DNA of 64,000 nucleotides, taken from NCBI GenBank assembly GCA_020849475.1, contig JADLGE010000075.1, positions 1 to 64,000 of the forward strand. Reading direction: 5' to 3'. The number at the start of each line of letters is the position of its first letter. The stretch's first letter is position 1. This DNA is from Gammaproteobacteria bacterium. Lineage in GTDB: Bacteria > Pseudomonadota > Gammaproteobacteria > Ga0077536. The notes beneath the pieces were generated by a model. That model saw nothing but the letters and a program-made list of their open reading frames with translations. It did no database searches and had not been told where the DNA came from. Both the position numbers and the translations under genes were made by a program. Shown here one piece after another: positions 57,772 through 64,000 of this stretch.

Positions 57772-58992
57772 TTAAACCACCTGGCCCATCTTGAAGATTG
57801 GCAGGTACATGGCGATCACGAGACCACCGATGAGCACACCGAGCACCGCCATGATGATGGGCTCGAGCAGGCTGGTCAGCGAATCGACCGCGTCGTCCAC
57901 TTCCTGCTCGTACCAGTCGGCGACTTTGCTCAGCATCGAATCAAGCGCGCCCGATTCTTCACCGATGGCGACCATCTGCACGACCATGTTGGGGAAGATG
58001 TTGACGTCGCGCATGGCGGTCTGCATCTGCGTACCGGTGGCGATTTCGTCGCGCATCTTCATCACGGCTTCGTAATAGACGATGTTGCCGCAGGCGCCGG
58101 CCACCGAGGTCATGGCTTCCACCAGCGGCGTGCCGGCGGCGAACATGGTGGCGAGCGTGCGCGCAAAGCGCGCGATCGCCGACTTGTTGAGGATGTCGCC
58201 CAGCACCGGGAACTTGAGCAGCGCCCGGTCGACGAAATGCGCGAATTTGATTGAGCGCTTCATGGCCTGGATGATGCCGAACACCGCGCCCACGATCGCG
58301 CCGATCAGGAGGTACCAGTAAGACTGGAACCACTTCGACATGTTGATCACTATCTGGGTCAGGGCCGGCAGCTCGGCGCCGAAGCCCGAGAACAGATCCT
58401 GGAACTGCGGAATGACGAAGATCATGAGGATGCAGGTGATGACGAAAGCCACCACCACCACCGCAATCGGATAGAACATCGCGCCCTTGATCTTGGACTT
58501 CAGGGCCTCGGTCTTTTCCATGTAGGTGGCGAGCTTGTGCAGGATGTCCTCGAGGATACCGGCATGCTCGCCGGCCACCACCAGGTTGATGTACAGCTCG
58601 TTGAATTGCTGCGGATGCTTGGACAGCGCCTCGTTCAGCGAACCGCCCGCTTCGACATCGGCCTTGATGCCCATGATGAGCTGCTGCATGGCCTTGTTCT
58701 CATGGCCACGCCCGACGATTTCAAACGACTGCACCAAGGGCACGCCCGACGACATCATGGTCGCCATCTGGCGGCTGAAAACGGTGATGTCCTTGGTCGT
58801 GATCTTGCCGCTCGACTCACCGAACAGCGGCTTGCTCTTCTTCTTGACCTTGAGCGGGTTGACACCCTGCCGCCGCAGTTGGGCCTTGATCAGGGCATCG
58901 TTCTGCCCGGACATCTCACCCTTGACGCGCTTGCCATGCCGGTCCACCCCTTCCCAGGTGAACATCGAGGATTTGACTGCGGCTTCTGCCAT
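57772..58992 (-). CDS. pilC: Type IV pilus inner-membrane platform protein PilC
   Basis: T2SSF domains; FSRQMATMMSSGVPLVQSFEIVGRGHEN. Confidence 0.96.
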   Translation of the reverse strand: MAEAAVKSSMFTWEGVDRHGKRVKGEMSGQNDALIKAQLRRQGVNPLKVKKKSKPLFGESSGKITTKDITVFSRQMATMMSSGVPLVQSFEIVGRGHENKAMQQLIMGIKADVEAGGSLNEALSKHPQQFNELYINLVVAGEHAGILEDILHKLATYMEKTEALKSKIKGAMFYPIAVVVVAFVITCILMIFVIPQFQDLFSGFGAELPALTQIVINMSKWFQSYWYLLIGAIVGAVFGIIQAMKRSIKFAHFVDRALLKFPVLGDILNKSAIARFARTLATMFAAGTPLVEAMTSVAGACGNIVYYEAVMKMRDEIATGTQMQTAMRDVNIFPNMVVQMVAIGEESGALDSMLSKVADWYEQEVDDAVDSLTSLLEPIIMAVLGVLIGGLVIAMYLPIFKMGQVV

Positions 58993-58995
58993 GAC

Positions 58996-60717
<1,722 letters not shown>

Positions 60718-60802
60718 GGGTCAGCTCGCGAGGTCAGTTGATTCCACACAAAATGGTAGATTAGTCGCTTCTAAATAGCTACTCCGTCGAATGATTTTGA
60801 CG

Positions 60803-60834
60803 CGCGCGCACGCCCTCAAACGAGGCGTGCGCGG
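60803..60834 (-). terminator. GC-rich hairpin downstream of clpB (CGCGCACGCC(C)TC-AAAC-GAGGCGTGCGCG); possible clpB terminator
   Basis: About 12-bp stem with one bulged C; weak T-tract. Confidence 0.45.
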
Positions 60835-60854
60835 CGCTGTGAGGCGGCCTTTTT

Positions 60855-63449
<2,595 letters not shown>

Positions 63450-63508
63450 GCAGCGTTTCCTCGAAGAGTCGAACGGTTGCCAAGGAAATGGGGCTGCGCG
63501 CGATTAAA

Positions 63509-64000
63509 TCAAGCGCGACCCTCGATCCAGATCATCGCTGCCATGCGGCCAGTCTCGCCGTCGCGACGATAGGAGAACCACTGCTGCGCGTCGCTGTGCA
63601 CGCAGATGCCGCTGTGACTCACGCTGCCCACGCCGAGCGCCGTCAATTGCAGCTCGGCGATCCGTGCCAGACTCATGTGCCAGCGTCCGTCGTGCTGCGC
63701 GAAGCCGGCCGCGTTGCGCGCATCCAGCGCCACGAAGCGCGTGCGCAGATCATCGCCGACAGCATAGGCCGCCGCGCCGATGGCAGGGCCGAGCCACGCA
63801 TGCAGCGCGGACGGCGGTGCGTCGAAGGCGGCCACGGTCCTGGCAATCAGCTCACAGGCGAGGCCGCGCCAGCCGGCGTGCACCGCCGCCACCTGGCGAC
63901 CGGAGGCGTCGCACAGCAGCACCGGCAGACAATCGGCCACCATCACGGTCGCCACGCGGCCGACGGTGGTGGTGATGGCGGCGTCTCCGCGCCGCGGGCT
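63509..64000 (-). CDS. pgeF: Polyphenol oxidase/purine nucleosidase family protein PgeF (YfiH), partial at window edge
   Basis: Open to the edge: SPRRGDAAITTTVGRVATVMVADCLPVLLCDASGRQVAAVHAGWRGLA. Confidence 0.92.
   Translation of the reverse strand, partial: SPRRGDAAITTTVGRVATVMVADCLPVLLCDASGRQVAAVHAGWRGLACELIARTVAAFDAPPSALHAWLGPAIGAAAYAVGDDLRTRFVALDARNAAGFAQHDGRWHMSLARIAELQLTALGVGSVSHSGICVHSDAQQWFSYRRDGETGRMAAMIWIEGRA

Overview
The window is about 64 kb of a GC-rich bacterial chromosome, most likely a gammaproteobacterium judging from gene content and synteny. From about 7 kb to the right edge it is mostly conserved housekeeping DNA. This part contains queA-tgt-yajC-secD-secF, pdxB, purT, gloA, mlaC-ibaG-murA-hisG-hisD-hisC, petABC (cytochrome bc1)-sspA-sspB, and a rsmI/lpoA-yraN-diaA-dolP block. 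It continues with rnpB (RNase P RNA) and an uninterrupted dcw cluster from mraZ to lpxC. After that come dciA, an M23 peptidase, secA, argJ, a Nudix-ThiE fusion, zapD-coaE-pilD-pilC-pilB, clpB and a partial pgeF. The accessory region is the left ~7 kb: the C-terminal end of an RND metal-efflux pump, DUF3240, a TolC/CzcC-like protein, a small secreted protein, a DMT/EamA transporter with a very His-rich tail, ChrA, and a Tat-exported divergent Fe/Mn superoxide dismutase. It ends in a P4-type tyrosine integrase next to the 3' end of a tRNA-Leu(CAA) gene, which suggests the right end of a metal/oxidative-stress genomic island. Other points worth checking are a structured petA leader, a foldable ftsA-ftsZ spacer, a 3 x 10-bp mraZ operator, a PilB lacking its usual tetracysteine motif, an mlaC without mlaFED/mlaB, and several strong intergenic hairpins. 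I found no CRISPR array, no rRNA and no clear prophage. I cannot claim a wholly new system; the left-edge cassette is the best candidate. All calls come from reading the sequence and the supplied ORF track, with no database searches.
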